Source of the DNA: Adiantum capillus-veneris
Lineage: Eukaryota > Streptophyta > Polypodiopsida > Polypodiales > Pteridaceae
DNA length: 64,000 nt
Reading direction: 5' to 3'
Assembly: GCA_014529385.2 (NCBI GenBank)
Contig: CM043953.1
Coordinates: 88,153,842 to 88,217,841, forward strand
The notes beneath the pieces are model-generated. The model saw only the letters and a list, made by a program, of their open reading frames with translations, was not told the DNA's origin and ran no database searches. Positions 23,057-34,092 of this stretch are shown here, one piece after another. A program made the translations under genes and the position numbers. How positions within the stretch are numbered: position 1 is the first letter of the stretch; the number at the start of each line of letters is the position of its first letter.

Positions 23057-23694
23057 CTGCTGTCCGTACAGCCTTGCGTAAGCTTTTTGCGTAGAGTTTT
23101 TAACGTAGGACTTTTTTTTTTTTGAAGAGCACTGCTTTATAAAGGACCGGTCAGTTAAAAGTGACCGGCCACTTTATAAAATAAAGTGTGAACCTACTTC
23201 AACTTTAAAAACTCACTCAATTAGTGAAAACAATGCTACATGAACACATTCCAGGCGTCCCCGGGTGTAGAACACGGCACAAATGCAATGCAAACACAGA
23301 CTCCTCGCAAGAAAACATCTGCCCTCCCGCGAATGTTCCTGCTTTTCGTAAAAAGCTTCATTGAAGCCATCTTTATTCTTGTGCTTGCGTTCTTACGCGT
23401 ATTTTCTTACTCAGTTCGGATTTCCTCCTTAGCCTACGGAATGCCCCCTTACTGATGCACCCGTCACCCATCATGTGACGCATCAGGGGCACTCGTAACC
23501 CGGCCCTTTCCACCGAACTTACGGAAACTCCTTCGCGATGTTTACCGTCACCCATCAAATGACACATCAGAGTCGTCCGTTCTTGATGGCACTTCTTATA
23601 GCTACAATCTTTTATCAGTTCTTAGTGTACACAATAAAATATCCTAAAAAAGAAATTAATCTTTAAAAGAAAAAGAATAGTTCAATTAGCAACA
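22392..23694 (-). repeat. 5' LTR of the chromovirus
   Basis: 1303 bp, closely matching 16324-17620. Differences include a shorter poly-C (22507-22517), a longer (GA)n (about 23017-23053) and a small deletion in the hairpin left arm at about 23137. Confidence 0.95.
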
Positions 23695-23699
23695 GTGGC

Positions 23700-24895
<1,196 letters not shown>

Positions 24896-24985
<90 letters not shown>
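24896..24985. repeat. (CT)n microsatellite
   Basis: About 45 CT units, ending directly at the ATG of the small frame at 24986. Confidence 0.97.
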
Positions 24986-24987
<2 letters not shown>

Positions 24988-25147
24988 GGACCCTAGAGAG
25001 CCGGAGTATGACGAGGAGGGAAATCTCCTTAGTGAGGGAGATTATGACACACCACAATCCGATTCATGTGAGGATGAAGATGACATCGATGAGCATAGCT
25101 CACAAGAGGAAGATGATGATGATGATGAGAGCAGAGAAAGCTCTTAG
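24986..25147 (+). CDS. Small acidic open frame directly after (CT)n
   Basis: 53 codons, starting MDPREPEYDEEGNLLSEGDY and ending in an Asp/Glu run (QEEDDDDDESRESS). No domain is recognised. The CT-rich leader immediately before the ATG resembles a pyrimidine-rich plant 5' UTR, but it may be a coincidence with a microsatellite. It could also be the start of the degenerate LINE-like protein 500 bp downstream. Function unknown; expression not shown. Confidence 0.3.
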
Positions 25148-25555
25148 ACTTTAGTGTCTCTCATATCTTTTTTGACCCTACTTCCACTTTTTGCACGATT
25201 GAGGCTTAAAAGGCTTACTTTTTTGTATCATCTCAATTATCAAATCTCAACTTAGCTTTTTGATTTATGACATATGTAATGCGAATCGCAGTTCATACCC
25301 ATTGTGTCTCATTGTCTTGATTCTCAACTCTTGAGTGTTGGCACTTGGCACTTGCAAGTTGCATTCTTGTCCAATGTGATAATCAATTGTCTATTTGTCC
25401 TAAGTGTAAAATCTAGGGTTAAGAATTGCGTGTTTTATTTTTGAACATACGTAACCATGTCATACGACATAAAATTTTCTAGTTCGATGAGTACCGTACG
25501 TCTTCGTACGTGGACAAAACATACGTGACCGTATGAAACCACCCTGACTCGAGTC
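25148..25555. other. Spacer with CATACG/CGTACG cluster
   Basis: 25445-25535 holds many copies of CATACG, TACGT and CGTACG. ACCCTGACTCGAGT at about 25542-25555 is the reverse complement of the segment at about 24607-24622. No gene is seen. Confidence 0.5.
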
Positions 25556-25599
25556 ATGTCTTCCTTCAACACCCAGACCCCCATCATACGCAAGAGTTT

Positions 25600-26228
25600 T
25601 CTTGTTGTGGCAATTGCACCCAGGAAGGATCCCGCCGCTCGCCAGGACGCAAGGATCACGGCCCTAGAGGCTCAGATCCAAGCACTTGTTTTGGAGAATG
25701 CTGCACTTAAAGACGCTTGGGTAAGCTCGAGGATGCGGCAAAGGAGAATGAAACTCTACTCGCAAAAAAACACAAAGTCGAAGCTTCTCTCAATGAGACT
25801 ATGAAGGCGGCTCGGCAAGAAGACAATGCAGCAGCACATAAGAAGATCGACAGTGAAATCCAAGCAGCCTTACAAAAATTGGAGGACTCTCCTCACCATG
25901 GTGAACCAGAGAGGACACCCTTGAAGAAGCCATCACCAAGCTCAATGACACTCTTCAACCAATCAACATCGAGCCCGACACTGTCTCTTCGATCGACGAC
26001 GTGCTTCGACGTGTACCACTTGGCCAATGCATCCTCACTTTCAAAAACAAAGAAAAACAAACAAGGCCGCTACGCCAATCCTACCGCCTCAAGGGGACAA
26101 AGCTTTGGATTGCCGAGGAATTGACTACAAACCAACTCGAGCATAAAGCAAGCGAGCTCAAGAAGATGCATGAAGCTCGTAAACGAGGTAAATGGGCAGC
26201 CTACCGTGGTGGTAAAGCCATCATTTAG
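25600..26228 (+). pseudogene. LINE ORF1-like protein remnant (coiled coil plus RRM-like end)
   Basis: Three plus frames read as one protein with two frameshifts. Coiled coil: ARITALEAQIQALVLENAAL (25650-25710), then KLEDAAKENETLLAKKHKVE (25720 on). The second shift is near 25915, after which the C-terminal frame reads DVLRRVPLGQCILTFKNKEK, RLKGTKLWIAEELTTNQLEH and KRGKWAAYRGGKAII, ending at TAG 26226-26228. The pattern (strand, basic helix, GTK.(W/I)I.E.LT, GK.A..R.GK) resembles ORF1 proteins of L1-type LINEs and FP25-like proteins. No endonuclease or RT follows, so the element is not intact. Assignment by pattern only. Confidence 0.45.
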
Positions 26229-26424
26229 GAGTTTCGAACTCCCAAGCCATGTCCCCCTCCATCTGACACCACTTAGGTTTTGATCTTGTTCTTACCCTTT
26301 TTCCCTCCCCTTTAATGGACCCTCAGTCCTTAATTGATAGGTATCTAATGCCTCTACCCCACAAGAATGGATGTAATGTTTTGTTTTGGTCCCATGAGTC
26401 ATATCTGACCTCCGTGGACGATAA

Positions 26425-26720
<296 letters not shown>

Positions 26721-26779
26721 TGTTCATTCAATGGGCACGTGGTGCCCGTCTCGTTACATGAAGTGAGCTACGGTAAAGG

Positions 26780-27640
26780 ACTGCTACCCACCTGAGCCTC
26801 TGGAAATGTTGTGCCATGTGCATTTCCTTTGTAGAGACTTACATTGATAGTCCTGTACTACTCTAGGTAGACCTCTTTCCGGGCTCTCATGTCTCTCTCT
26901 GAGTAGGATGAGGACTCGATCAAGCATCACCTCCTCTAATCTCCCTGGGTGTGTCCATAGAGAGCCGTTGCAATTCCGAACTTCCATATCTCCTCGTATA
27001 GTGTCCCACAGGCCGTGAGTCCCTATGCCATGGTCTTGCCATCAATGATGACCCAACCGTCACAGTAGGGGCCCGTTTCCCTTTTAATACCTGAGGCTCA
27101 AACATAGAGGCGTCAAGCATGCCATATCTTTTCTTCTTCGAGTGTGCTCTGTAAAAGAAGGGCTTCTTTCTTGTATGCGTCCTCTTTTGCTTCTTTTTTA
27201 AATTCTTCTTGACCACTTCTACCTACTCTTTTATGGCCTCGAGATTGTCTTCCAAGCTCTCGGTGAGGGCCTTAGTGAGCTCCTCTTTGATGGTCTCTTT
27301 CGTTTCGTTATTGAATTCACCTTCTTTGGGGGTGAGGGATGCTACCAAAGCCTTGAGAATGGCCATTTGCTCTTGCATCTCCTCCTTCTCCTTCCTCCAT
27401 TCTTGGACATTCTTCCACACCTCTCCTCCTCTCTCTCCTCTTCCTTAGCTTCTTTCTTCTTTGTCCATTCTTCTTTCTCCTTGCTCAAAGTTTCCACTGC
27501 TTTCTCAAGCTTGGAGATGCGATTGATGAAATTGTCGAGGGCACAGTCCTTATTGTCCTTGACCGAGGCATGTAGTTTGTCTCCAATCTTGGCCACCACT
27601 TCTTTAGTGATACCATTCGCCATGTTGATTCGGTCCCACT
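26780..27640 (-). pseudogene. Coiled-coil protein remnant, minus strand (Gag-like)
   Basis: It starts at about 27623 (MANGITKEVVAKIGDKLHAS). A Lys/Glu-rich coiled coil runs through ISKLEKAVETLSKEKEEW and, after a shift near 27420, WKNVQEWRKEKEEMQEQMAI and TKEGEF-like acidic residues to a stop at about 27223. 26920-27216 continues in the same phase with a basic KKNLKKKQKRTHTRKKPFF segment. The last 200 bp (26784-26987) contains VMLDRVLILLRERHESPERG. I recognise no catalytic domain. Length and composition suit a Gag or accessory protein of a decayed element. Confidence 0.4.
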
Positions 27641-27726
27641 GTGCACTGTGAGCGCCCTCAATGTGAGAATCTTCAATATGGTGATAGACCTCAATGTAGC
27701 ATGTGCATTGTGGGTGTCATGATGGT

Positions 27727-27753
27727 GGGGGGGGGGGAGGGGGGGGGGGGGGG
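27727..27753. repeat. Poly-G tract
   Basis: Two G runs of 11 and 15 separated by one A. The adjoining 27760-27855 is GT-rich. Confidence 0.95.
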
Positions 27754-28079
27754 TGTGCAAGATGTGTATGTCCTTGGGTATGTATGTGCGCATGTATGTG
27801 TGTTAAGTGTGTATGTGTATGGGTGTGTGCTTGAAGGTGTGTGTGTGGGTGTCACGTGCACAGGGCTCTGTGCCACGTGGACATGCTTCATCGACTTCCA
27901 GCGCCAATTCTTTACATGTCTCTAGATAGGAGTGTCTAGTATCCTAAGAGGATTAGTACCGGAAATTTTGTGAGCCTACTTGCAAGACCTACAGGTCCAG
28001 ACAAGTCCATTAGATTAGGTTTTCTAGTTTTGAAACCCTCTTGCATAAATGGTTTGTACACGTGTTTTGACAAATGTTA

Positions 28080-28086
28080 TGTGTGT

Positions 28087-28117
<31 letters not shown>

Positions 28118-28123
28118 GGGGGG
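28080..28123. repeat. (GT)n followed by 23 G
   Basis: About 10 GT units run directly into an uninterrupted G run at 28101-28123. Confidence 0.95.
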
Positions 28124-28297
28124 AGAGCACAACACCATATCGGCACCCCATTTGGTATTTCTTTATTATTTCACCTCTAGCGATCTATTACGACGGAGAG
28201 TGCCAAAGCAGAGAATGATTTGGCGATGCAACAAAGAGTCCTTCCTTGCAATCTCTTTAAAGATTCGAAGAGCCGACTACACCTAGCAACTCCATAT

Positions 28298-28550
28298 GAT
28301 ATATCACCCTCGCAGAAGATCATGTGGCCGGTATCTTATCGTCATAGCCCCCACCCTGTCTCATCTCGGTCACAATCGTGGCACGTGATGTGTGCAAGCA
28401 TGTGCATCTCACCCAATGTATGTGTGATATATCACCCTCACAGAAGATCATGTGGCCGGTATACCATCATGACACCTCCCCCTATCTCAGTCGGTCAAAA
28501 TCGTGGCGCGTGATGTGTGCAAGCATGTGCATCTCAACCAATGTATGTGT
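28298..28550. repeat. 127-bp tandem duplication
   Basis: GATATATCACCCTCGCAGAA at 28298 and GATATATCACCCTCACAGAA at 28425 begin direct repeats. Both include GATCATGTGGCCGGTAT and GTGATGTGTGCAAGCATGTG. Confidence 0.9.
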
Positions 28551-28585
28551 GCACTTACTTTGCCAGTTGAATCCACCGTACAAGG

Positions 28586-28795
28586 CTACAAGCTATTCAA
28601 CACAAAATGAGTCCAAAAGTCACTTATAAGTTATAAGTCATTTTAATCATTTATGACTTTTCATTTATTTATGGTGGGTGATTGTCCTACCTCCAACTAT
28701 TCAGCACAAGATAAGTCCAAAAAATCACTTATAAGTCATTTACTTATGACTTTTCATTTATTTATGGCGGGTGACTGTCCTACCTCCAACAAAAA
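28586..28795. repeat. About 105-bp tandem duplication
   Basis: Two copies of a unit with CTATTCA.CACAA.AT.AGTCC, CACTTATAAG and ATGACTTTTCATTTATTTAT, each ending TGTCCTACCTCCAAC. CACTTATAAGT is partly self-complementary. Confidence 0.85.
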
Positions 28796-28810
28796 CCCTC
28801 CATAACGACC

Positions 28811-28812
<2 letters not shown>

Positions 28813-28855
<43 letters not shown>
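28813..28855. repeat. Uninterrupted 43-base poly-G
   Basis: The longest homopolymer in the window. The open frame across it (28811-29035) is an artefact. Confidence 0.95.
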
Positions 28856-28856
<1 letters not shown>

Positions 28857-28859
28857 GGT

Positions 28860-29560
28860 TATTGAAGCCTGAAGGGACAAGAATTCAAGTGATCAGTAGT
28901 AGAAGACCAAGTGCCAACAAGGGGCACCCATCAAGAAGAACTGGCATTTTTCAGCCAGCAAGGCGGCAATCAGCAATCTCATCTTTGGCCTCCCTAGGCA
29001 GCCCCATTCTTTGCGTTTTCAGCCAGCAGGGGTAGCCAGCCTTGGCACACGCCTATTGGATGAGAATTTGTCGTGAAGAACCTCTCCAAACCAGCTTCAA
29101 GTCTAGCGTTTTTGCAACTAGCAGATCAGCCTTGAAGAAGGGAGCAGTTAGCCGTCAATATCAGCCCTCAAGTTCACAGATCTGGATCGGTCCCAGGGCA
29201 AGCGGTTCTCAGCTATACGCAGGTTGGAGAGAAGCCAAAGGTAGCCCAGAAATTTTCAGCCCTAGATCAATCCACGTAATTTCAGTGAATAAACCTTTTC
29301 CAAGACCCAGAAGACTCCACCTGAGGGGTTGAGGTTCTGGATGGAGACGCCCTTGGCCTAAAGGAATGCCTCCTATTCACTGTCTGCCACTCTGCCGAGA
29401 CGAGCCGAAAGAGAAGGCAATTGTGATGACTGAAGAAGAATCGGCCAGGGCGGATGCCGCCACGACAAGACTCAACAGCCGAATTCACCATTGAGAGCGG
29501 CTCTTCAAAGGGCTATTTTGCCAACCAATAGGTGAGGAGCAGCAACCTGCAGGTCGAACC
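28860..29560 (+). repeat. LTR leader-like segment related to the 9842 LTR family
   Basis: It contains GCATTTTTCAGCCAGC, GCGTTTTCAGCCAGC and CTAGCGTTTTTGCAAC among other CAGCC units, the motif repeated in the LTRs at 10238 and 14918, but the flanking sequence does not align well. Open frames are short and without domains. It is probably a diverged relative or a different family with the same leader motif. Confidence 0.4.
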
Positions 29561-29569
29561 TATCTTTCT

Positions 29570-30290
29570 GCACATATATTGAAAGAGTTCAAATGCGAAC
29601 ATGGAACCCCAGGTGTTGCAACTTCGGGTGGCCAATGAAAGTTGAAACTATTACCATTCGTGGTTCCATCGACTGAAAGAGATTAAATGCGAGCATGAAA
29701 ACCTATGTGTTGTAACTTGACAGCCAATCAAACTCTTGGCAGCACAATTGGTCAGATCAATTTAGACCTCTTGGTTGACAATATGCAATACCCTCATGAA
29801 TTTTACATCATGCCCAATGATAAAACGCGCCAAACAATTGTACTTGGCACACAATGCAATCCAGATTGGGACTCCAATTGTCTTCAAATACAAGTACAAA
29901 GAGAAGGCAGAGAGAAGGTATGTCAGTACCATTTCTAGCTTTAAACAGCAGTCAAATATGGCAACCACCTGTTCTGCTACAAAAGTATACAAACAAACAG
30001 GGAAAAAGATAAACTAGAGGCATGCAAAGAACCAAGCAAATTTGGGTACCTAAGGCACAATCAGCTGAAAATCCAAAACACATATGGGTGCCCAAATTCT
30101 AATTAACACACTCAACCCTGCTATCCACACTGGCAAAGAAAGCTGCTCAACCGATTATAACACGTGTATAAGAATAGTCTGAACTCACGAATTATAAAAG
30201 GGAATAAAGCACACATAGAATTATAAAAGCAAGGGACACAACAAAAGAAAAAAAAAAGAAAACAAAAAAAAAAAAAAACAAACAGACAAA
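29570..30290 (+). pseudogene. Retropepsin-like frame with WVPK repeats and A-rich tail
   Basis: Plus frames 29705-29938 and 29775-30017 overlap and together read a retropepsin C-terminal half: TIGQINLDLLVDNMQYPHEF, YIMPNDKTRQTIVLGTQ, then (shifted) QIGTPIVFKYKYKEKAERRY. A further shift gives RTKQIWVPKAQSAENPKHIW followed by VPKF and a stop near 30102. AATAAAG at about 30206 is followed by an A-rich tract (30240-30295). The domain order matches 51900-52450 on the minus strand. It may be a polyadenylated retrocopy. A short repeat (AAAGAG.T.AAATGCGA.CATG) occurs at about 29580 and 29677. Confidence 0.45.
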
Positions 30291-30416
30291 AAAGTAGATC
30301 ACTAATTGTTTGCCTAGTTGGTTGGTTCAGCAGAGCTTCTCTCTCTCTCTCTTTCTCTCTCTCATAACACGTGTGGCAACCTAAACCTCAACAAGCCCAT
30401 AATCCTCAACCAATAA

Positions 30417-33400
30417 TCAGGAATAAACAACAACCGACTGGGCAACTGAAGCAACTTCAAACACTTCTTCGGAGCCACAATCAAAGTTCACTTTTTGTTG
30501 TCCAGGAATGGGATTCCTGATGATGTATTTCACATAATGACTTCAAAATAAGCCAAAGAAAAGTGCATGAATACAACCAAACAACTATATAACAAAAGCA
30601 ATCCAAGCCTCCAGGCATTTAGCGAAGTTCTTGCATGCTGCACTGGACAACTCTTCAAGCAAGCCATATGAAATGTACATTACCTTGCAATATCTAGGGC
30701 TTGCAATGAGTGAGTTGCACAAGAGGTAAAAATGTTCCTCTTTAAGTTAAATGGGCACAGACCTAGGGCTTGCTATGAAAGAGTCGAGTAATATCTAGGG
30801 CTTGCGATGATGAGTTGCACGAGAAGTAAAACTGTTCGTCTTCAACTTAAATGGGCGCAGACCTAGGGCTTGCTATGAAAGAGTCGAGCAAGAAGTAAAA
30901 ATGTTCCTCTTTAAGTTAAACAGGCACATGACACGAGTTTATCTTCCCAATTACTTCATTAACTACGGTCCCTCTGCTGAAACATACTTTGAAGAAATTT
31001 AAAACAAAACGGCTTTGCTCTCTCCTCAGAAATGACTTGGAAAATATGTATAAGCACATGGAACATAGAAGCAAAGCAAGCAGTCTGCATGAAACATCTC
31101 ATGCGCCAAGAACCCTCGGCAATGGACCTACCTATGTAATGTTGCACAATGCGCAAAGAAAGAAAAAGTGCTTGTTTACCTTCAATTGGGCACAGGAAAC
31201 AAGATAATCAATCCCTTTATCTTCCCAATAAGCCCAAACGTATTTCAAGAACTATAAACAAAGAGGCTTTGTGTATACTTTTTTTGCTCTCGCCTCTCAA
31301 CGGACTTCAAAAATATGTTTAGGCACATAGAGGCAAAGCAAGCAGCCTGCATGAGACAACTCATGTGCCAAGCATCCTCAACCATGGACCCTAGCTCTTT
31401 AAAGTTCACATTCCCTAAAGCTCACATGTTGTGCAATGCATAGTTACCACTAGCATGTAACAATAACACACCACTTTTGTCAAAAAGTACACCGCACAAA
31501 CATCCAGCTGCCAGCACTCTGTCATTACAAGCTTCAGTTGTATAAACTAGGTATCATTCCAATCACCATCTAAACCCATTTTCTATCTCAATTTTGCAAT
31601 ACCCTTGGTTTCTAAAGCTTATCTGCCAGGTACAAAGTGGCTAGCAACAAGATCTTTGTGGCTCTATTGAAAGGCTGGCTCATGCAAAAAAAAACTCCTA
31701 TCCAGCCCCAACTATTCCATGACAGTACCTTATGCCAACAATTACTTTGCAAGCCAGCATCTTACTTTCTTGCCACATTGCATGAGGTGAAGCTTGAACC
31801 TTAACAATGAACCAAATGACAAGAAGAGCTCGACATTATATTCCAAAAGTACAAGTTTTGCCCACCTTATTGATCCAAACTGAGAAAATACTGTGTGAGT
31901 AACTAAGACTGAGGCCTTTGACGAGACTCGAAGTTCTGCAAGCCACCGTGATGGAATACCTCTTAAAACCATTGTATTTGGCAAACCTATACAAACATAA
32001 AACCATAAAATTTTAGTCTTGATGGGTATTTACCTTCATTCAATTGCGAAACTTTTGTGTAAAGACAAGTAGACATCCTGATGTTGAATGCTATGAGCAT
32101 GCATTTTGAAACTACACGTACAAAGCATGCCAAACCCATTGAAAGACCAGGTGAGGACCCACGAACTCCTTCCTAAGGTGGTGCTTAAAAGAAGCAAGGC
32201 TGAGGGTTCTATCTTAAGATGAGGATGCTATCACTACTACAATATTTCAATGGACCTTTCGTGCCACGGCTTAGACTCATAGCGCTACCGAATAATTTTG
32301 TTCGAAGCGGTTACAATGATAGTCTACCTTCAATAAAAGTCCTCAAGAACTCTCATTACCTAAAACTTGTATATTGCCAACAAAAGAGTACGACTTTAGT
32401 TAAAACTTCACTCCTCGACTACTCAAAAAAGAGTAGGCCCACAACATTTAAGTTTCAATATCATGGATCATGAAAGACATTGTTTCAAAAGTGCCCATAT
32501 CCCTATAAGCTAACACAATTGAGCAGTAAAAAGATTGGAATAAAACTTGACCCAACATAATTACATTAAAAACCACGGGAATTTCAACCAATGAATTGAA
32601 TCACAGAACAGGATTGTAACCTATGATCAAAGAAGTAATAGGCTCTCCATAAACAAGATGCATCACCTCAGGAGTTTTATAATTGTAAGGATTTAAAGTG
32701 CAAAGAGCCAACACCAGCCGATAAATAAATGAGTGTAACAGCAGTTTCCTTCACAAATCAACCTTGGCACACAGACACTGCAAGTACCAAAAACCAAAAA
32801 TATAGCATATGGTGTATATAAAAGACAAGGAGGTAAACCTTTTTCTTGGCCTTCATCAGACTCATGCCAGGAGCGTTTCAGTGAAAAAAAATCATCACGG
32901 TCCTCAGGTCGCGCATGACATCGTAATTTTAAACCACCTAGATTCAGCTCTACACCAGTTAGCTTTTCGATAAGCATTCGCTCTTTTTTCTGCAATGTAA
33001 TAGCAGCATCCTCCTTGTGACTTCTGCTTTCTCCAAGCAATGCCTGCACTCATGTGTGTAGAAATTCACAAAACAGCACTTAAAGTTCCCCTGTTGCTCT
33101 GATGTAATGAAAGTTTACAATGTAGCCCAGGCTATGACAACGTTTAATTATCTCATTAAAAAAAGCCTTCACACACTTTCTGTGGCTAGCATAGAGATTT
33201 TGTTGTGTGCATGGATTGTACAGCCACGATCACCCGCTTTCAATTTGACACTTCATGGAGGAAAGACGGTACCTGGATGTCCCAAATGTACAGAACTCCG
33301 GAAGCAAGAGCCTCATCACTGCGGCGCTTGTGGGGGTTCTTGTGTTTATGGAGGGAGAGGTCTTTGTCAGAGACAGTGATAGAGAGGGAATCACGAAGGA

Positions 33401-33632
33401 AGCCCAGGAGAGACTGGCGGAGCTGCCATTCATCCAAGGGCCTCACAGAGAGGTCTGCACGGACAAAGGAGAGAAGCACGCGCAGACGGGGTACTAACGA
33501 CAGGCCTCCATGCCCAAGCTCTACTGCTTCCCATCGTGAAAGAGATGAAGGTGAGGATGAGAATCGTCGTGACGAGGACTTCATGCGCGGGGAAACTGCA
33601 GGTGAAGAAGAAGCTGCTCTCTTCTTCGACAT
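30417..33632 (-). CDS. AKAP17A (XE7)-like RNA-binding protein gene, four-exon model
   Basis: Exons on the minus strand: 33632-33273, 33043-32839, 31986-31866 and 30540-30417, with GT...AG borders (CAG|GTACC, GTGCAG|GC, AAAAAG|GTTTAC, GTATAG|GT, AATAAG|GTGGG, TTGAAG|TC). All joins keep phase, giving 269 residues. The N-terminus is Ser/Arg-rich (MSKKRAASSS). Exons 1-3 read LSVRPLDEWQLRQSLLGFL, EDRDDFFSLKRSWHESDE, PNTMVLRGIPSRWLA and VLVTHTVFSQFGSIR. Their order and spacing fit human AKAP17A (splicing-associated, nuclear), where an RDDFF-like helix precedes an RNA-recognition motif. Exon 4 (HYVKYIIRNPIPGQQ to a TGA) has no counterpart I know and may be wrong; the expected second RRM half and coiled coil are then missing. 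Exons 1-3 are confident, exon 4 is not. Another start is possible at 33647. Confidence 0.68.
30695..30935. repeat. 100-bp tandem repeat in intron 3
   Basis: CTAGGGCTTGC.ATGA units recur at about 30694 and 30794 with a partial third copy. Each contains AAGTAAAA.TGTTC.TCTT, and ACCTAGGGCTTGCTATGAAA. Confidence 0.8.
30936..31440. repeat. Diverged direct duplication in intron 3
   Basis: 30980-31130 and 31240-31390 share TTTGCTCTC.CCTC, AAAATATGT.TA.GCACAT, GAGGCAAAGCAAGCAG-like and CATGCGCCAAG/CATGTGCCAAG stretches in the same order. Confidence 0.7.
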
Positions 33633-33784
33633 CGCAGTAAAATGCACGTCTACTGAGCCTGCCCTTCCATACTGAACAAAACTTCTCTATGTTTTTATTG
33701 AAGTGTTTTTTGCAGAGATTGAGAGAGAGAGAAGGAGAAAGTTTTAACGTCAAGATCTAACCGACGAGGAGTGGAACTCGAAAC

Positions 33785-33996
33785 CTGTTATTGAAGAGGG
33801 AAATGGCATAACCAATCTACCACATTTGGGTGATAGATATTAGAAAGAGAGAGAATACAGGAAGCCACCGTGTGGTGGGTGGTATATTGAAGAGGGAAAT
33901 GGCATAACCAATCTACCACATTTGGGTGATACATATTAGAAAGAGAGAGAATACAGGAAGCCACCATGTGGTGGGTGGTATATTTCAAACACATCC
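33785..33996. repeat. 106-bp tandem duplication upstream of the AKAP17A-like gene
   Basis: Two near-identical units with TTGAAGAGGGAAATGGCATA, CCACATTTGGGTGATA and GTGGTGGGTGGTATAT. They lie about 150-360 bp upstream of the proposed start, in what would be the promoter. Confidence 0.9.
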
Positions 33997-34029
33997 TAAG
34001 GTAGAATAGTCGATGAAATGTTTTGCCGA

Positions 34030-34030
<1 letters not shown>

Positions 34031-34073
<43 letters not shown>
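34031..34073. repeat. (GA)n microsatellite
   Basis: About 20 GA units; a second short run is at 34126-34141. Confidence 0.95.
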
Positions 34074-34079
<6 letters not shown>

Positions 34080-34092
34080 ATAGACGAGGCCT

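Larger units (their letters stand above)
16319..23699 (-). mobile_element. Complete Ty3/gypsy chromovirus, minus strand
   Basis: LTRs at 16324-17620 and 22392-23694 are flanked by the target duplication GTGGC (16319-16323 and 23695-23699). On the minus strand the order is LTR, primer site, gag, protease, RT, RNase H, integrase, chromodomain, polypurine tract, LTR: a full-length chromovirus of about 7.4 kb. The LTRs are very similar, so insertion is fairly recent. Even so, gag has frameshifts and pol has two in-frame stops. Confidence 0.95.

Noticed and set aside
27641-28286. Gly-rich and Cys-Val frames across poly-G and (GT)n
   Set aside because: Open only because of simple repeats; no start context or domain.
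32575-32750. Extra AKAP17A-like exon coding KTPEVMHLVYGEPITSLII on the minus strand
   Set aside because: It looks protein-like and has a GT after it, but its phase does not fit exon 2 and the exon 2 to exon 3 join already matches the family without a gap. Probably intronic.
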